From: Coliplasma sp045538555
GTDB taxonomy: Bacteria > Bacillota > Clostridia > Oscillospirales > CAG-382
NCBI GenBank assembly: GCA_045538555.1
Contig: JAZSRP010000012.1
Span: forward strand, 1-34,968
DNA: 34,968 nt
Direction of reading: 5' to 3'
Of this stretch, positions 33,438-34,968 are shown one piece after another (position 1 is the first letter of the stretch; each line of letters opens with the position of its first letter). The notes below the pieces were generated by a model. The model was given only the letters and a program-made list of their open reading frames with translations. It made no database searches and had not been told where the DNA came from. The position numbers and the translations under genes are program-made.

Positions 33438-34652
33438 ATGGAAAACAGTAATTTTAAGAATGAAATACACAGCGGCTTTGTCAGGTTGCTGTCCTGTGCC
33501 GCAACGGGAAAAAAAGCTCAAAATGCAGAATATTCCCCCGAGATTTGGGAGGGGATATTTTGTCTTGCTTTGAGCCAAAAGTTGCTGCCCTTTGTTTTTG
33601 GTGCGGTGTATGACTGCAGTGACAGTAAAAAACACCCCGATCTGTTTGAGAAATACAAAAAGATCTGTCTCACACAGGTGAGGAATCAAGCTGTGGCAGA
33701 GGCAGATTTTTTGAATTATTATTCTCTGCTGAAAAACAACGGGCTTGAACCATGTGTGGTAAAAGGATTGCTTTGCTCTCGATTGTACAAAAACAAGAGC
33801 TTTCGGCTCAGCGGAGACGACGATCTGTTCTTGGGTTTTGATTTTCAAAAATGCCGTAATGTGCTGAAAAACAACGGCTTTTTTGAAAAAAACGCCGACT
33901 CTGACCATGATATGTGGGAAACATCATTTGTTTGTCCCAACAGCAGAACTCTGGAGGTTCACAAACTGCTTTTTGATCCGGAGGATGAGATCCTCAATTC
34001 TTATTTTGAATATAATAACCTGAAAAAGATTCGTTGTGACGGTGTGCTCACACTTGAGCCGACAGATCACTTTTTGTATCTTTTGCTACATGCATTCAAC
34101 CATTTTGTCCGAGGCGGAATCGGCATCAGACAGGCGTGGGACGTGTCTCTTTGGATGGCAGAATACGCCGGTGAAATGGATCTGAATGTGCTGAAACAAA
34201 AGCTTTTGGATGCACGTGCCTTTGTTTTTTCCTGCGCCATGCTGAGAGTTGGAAAAGAAGTTTTTTGCGTTGACTTGCATCTTCCCGAGGATTGGCGGTT
34301 TGAGGGAGAAGTGAGTTCTTTGATAGAGGATATGCTTTCCGGCGGTGTCTACGGCTCTGCGGACGGGGATCGGCTCCATTCCTCCACGGTCACGCTTGCC
34401 GCATACCGCAACGGAAAGAAAGGAAAAAAACTCTCCCGCATTTCCGCGGTTTTTCCTCCTCTTTCATATATGAAAAACAGGTATCCGTATCTCAAAAAAT
34501 TTCCTGTTTTCCTACCCTTTGCGTGGGTGGGGCGACTCTGCTCTTACGGAGTTGAAACTCTGTTTCGGAAAAAGAGCAGTGCTTCCCGTACAATGTCCAT
34601 TGCAAATTCCCGTCTTTCTTTGTTGGAAAAATACGGGATTATTAAAAAATAA
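33438..34652 (+). CDS. Nucleotidyltransferase-fold protein (PF14907-like)
   Basis: This 404-residue protein matches the uncharacterised nucleotidyltransferase family often found in bacterial surface-polysaccharide loci. The core is GLEPCVVKGLLCSRLYKNKS, then FRLSGDDDLFLGFD with the Asp pair expected to bind metal, then a histidine pair in EVHKLLFD and LLLHAFNHFVRGGIG. The substrate is unknown; such proteins may modify glycans or glycan precursors. The ATG at 33438 follows the FrhB-like gene by eight bases. It is the last gene of the operon, before the terminator at 34689. Confidence 0.75.
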   Translation: MENSNFKNEIHSGFVRLLSCAATGKKAQNAEYSPEIWEGIFCLALSQKLLPFVFGAVYDCSDSKKHPDLFEKYKKICLTQVRNQAVAEADFLNYYSLLKNNGLEPCVVKGLLCSRLYKNKSFRLSGDDDLFLGFDFQKCRNVLKNNGFFEKNADSDHDMWETSFVCPNSRTLEVHKLLFDPEDEILNSYFEYNNLKKIRCDGVLTLEPTDHFLYLLLHAFNHFVRGGIGIRQAWDVSLWMAEYAGEMDLNVLKQKLLDARAFVFSCAMLRVGKEVFCVDLHLPEDWRFEGEVSSLIEDMLSGGVYGSADGDRLHSSTVTLAAYRNGKKGKKLSRISAVFPPLSYMKNRYPYLKKFPVFLPFAWVGRLCSYGVETLFRKKSSASRTMSIANSRLSLLEKYGIIKK

Positions 34653-34688
34653 AAGGGCAGAGAAAGGCTACTTCTCATAAGGATGTTA

Positions 34689-34727
34689 AAAAGCACCGAC
34701 GAATTTTGATTATCTGTCGGTGCTTTT
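34689..34727. terminator. Terminator of the polysaccharide operon, likely bidirectional
   Basis: Arms AAAAGCACCGAC and GTCGGTGCTTTT are perfect complements over 12 bp around a 15-nt loop. T-runs occur on both strands. It lies between the convergent operon end (34652) and the GrpB-family stop (34751). Confidence 0.85.
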
Positions 34728-34750
34728 GCTATTCGATAAATTGGAATTTG

Positions 34751-34968
34751 TTAGTATCTATTACCATAAATTGATTTCGCTTTTTCAGTATATTTGTTTA
34801 CGAACTCGGTCTTTGCGTTTGTATAAGCATCTCGATTATGCTCGTATTCTTTCCATAAAGAAATCTTTAATTTTTCATACTCTTTTGCTATATCGGGAAA
34901 CTCGATAAGATAATCCCTAAAATACAATTCATCGTTATCCCCTGCATATCTTAAATGCAAATGAAATA
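34751..34968 (-). CDS. GrpB family protein (UPF0157), C-terminal part only
   Basis: The open frame enters from the right edge and ends with TAA at 34751-34753, giving about 72 residues. It reads FHLHLRYAGDNDELYFRDYL, then FPDIAKEYEKLKISLWKEY, then RDAYTNAKTEFVNKY. The HLH, FRDYL, EYxxLK and YxxxKxxF elements are the conserved tail of GrpB-family proteins, which have a nucleotidyltransferase-like fold and unclear function. The rest, about 100 residues, lies outside the window. The stretch is visibly richer in A and T than the neighbouring operon. Confidence 0.8.
   Translation of the reverse strand, partial: FHLHLRYAGDNDELYFRDYLIEFPDIAKEYEKLKISLWKEYEHNRDAYTNAKTEFVNKYTEKAKSIYGNRY

Noticed and set aside
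19853..34652. Prophage or transposon origin of the glycan operon
   Set aside because: No integrase, transposase, attachment repeat or phage structural gene was found at either end.

Overview
The window looks like chromosome of an anaerobic, low-to-medium GC Gram-positive bacterium of the class Clostridia, probably an uncultured gut or rumen lineage. This is inferred from Rex, a bacterial HdrABC module, strong AGGAGG-type ribosome binding sites, TTGACA/TATAAT promoters with extended TGn elements, many lipobox lipoproteins and poly-T terminators. I see no tRNA, rRNA, CRISPR array, insertion sequence, phage gene or replication origin.

Region 1 (1-4809, minus strand) is one operon, rex-fumC-hdrB-hdrC-hdrA, and hdrA runs off the left edge. 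A NADH/NAD+-sensing repressor gene thus leads fumarase and a complete heterodisulfide-reductase-type electron-transfer module. The predicted promoter leaves a leader of about 195 nt with a stem-loop and three TATCGAT heptamers at exact 15-bp spacing. Region 2 (4913-7951, minus) is a three-gene operon with visible promoter and terminator: a cyclase-family hydrolase, a MalY/PatB-type PLP enzyme, and a YhhN-like membrane protein fused to an unrecognised soluble domain.

Region 3 (7990-15419) holds cell-surface and carbohydrate-related genes: a 1007-residue DUF4855 lipoprotein with three discoidin-like modules, a GHL10-type glycosidase-like protein with no signal peptide, a convergent lipoprotein joining a beta-propeller to an HExxH metallopeptidase, and a 111-residue lipocalin-like lipoprotein whose leader carries a perfect 12-bp inverted repeat. 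Region 4 (15441-19689, minus) is a series of MFS transporter, nitroreductase, GNAT acetyltransferase, macrodomain-HTH protein and TerY-like vWA protein. The last two are separated by a 211-bp spacer with odd content.

Region 5 (19776-34727, plus) is a 14-gene surface-polysaccharide operon with one promoter at the front and one terminator at the end. It has a short-chain dehydrogenase, a phosphoglycosyl transferase that starts the lipid-linked glycan, a split transketolase, five glycosyltransferases, a Wzy-like membrane protein, a pyruvyl transferase, a Wzx-type flippase, an iron-sulfur FrhB-like protein and a nucleotidyltransferase-fold protein. Its most unusual part is the SDR-PGT-transketolase block, joined by overlapping or nearly overlapping genes, which suggests a dedicated unusual sugar precursor. 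The window ends in AT-rich DNA carrying the C-terminal end of a GrpB-family gene on the minus strand.
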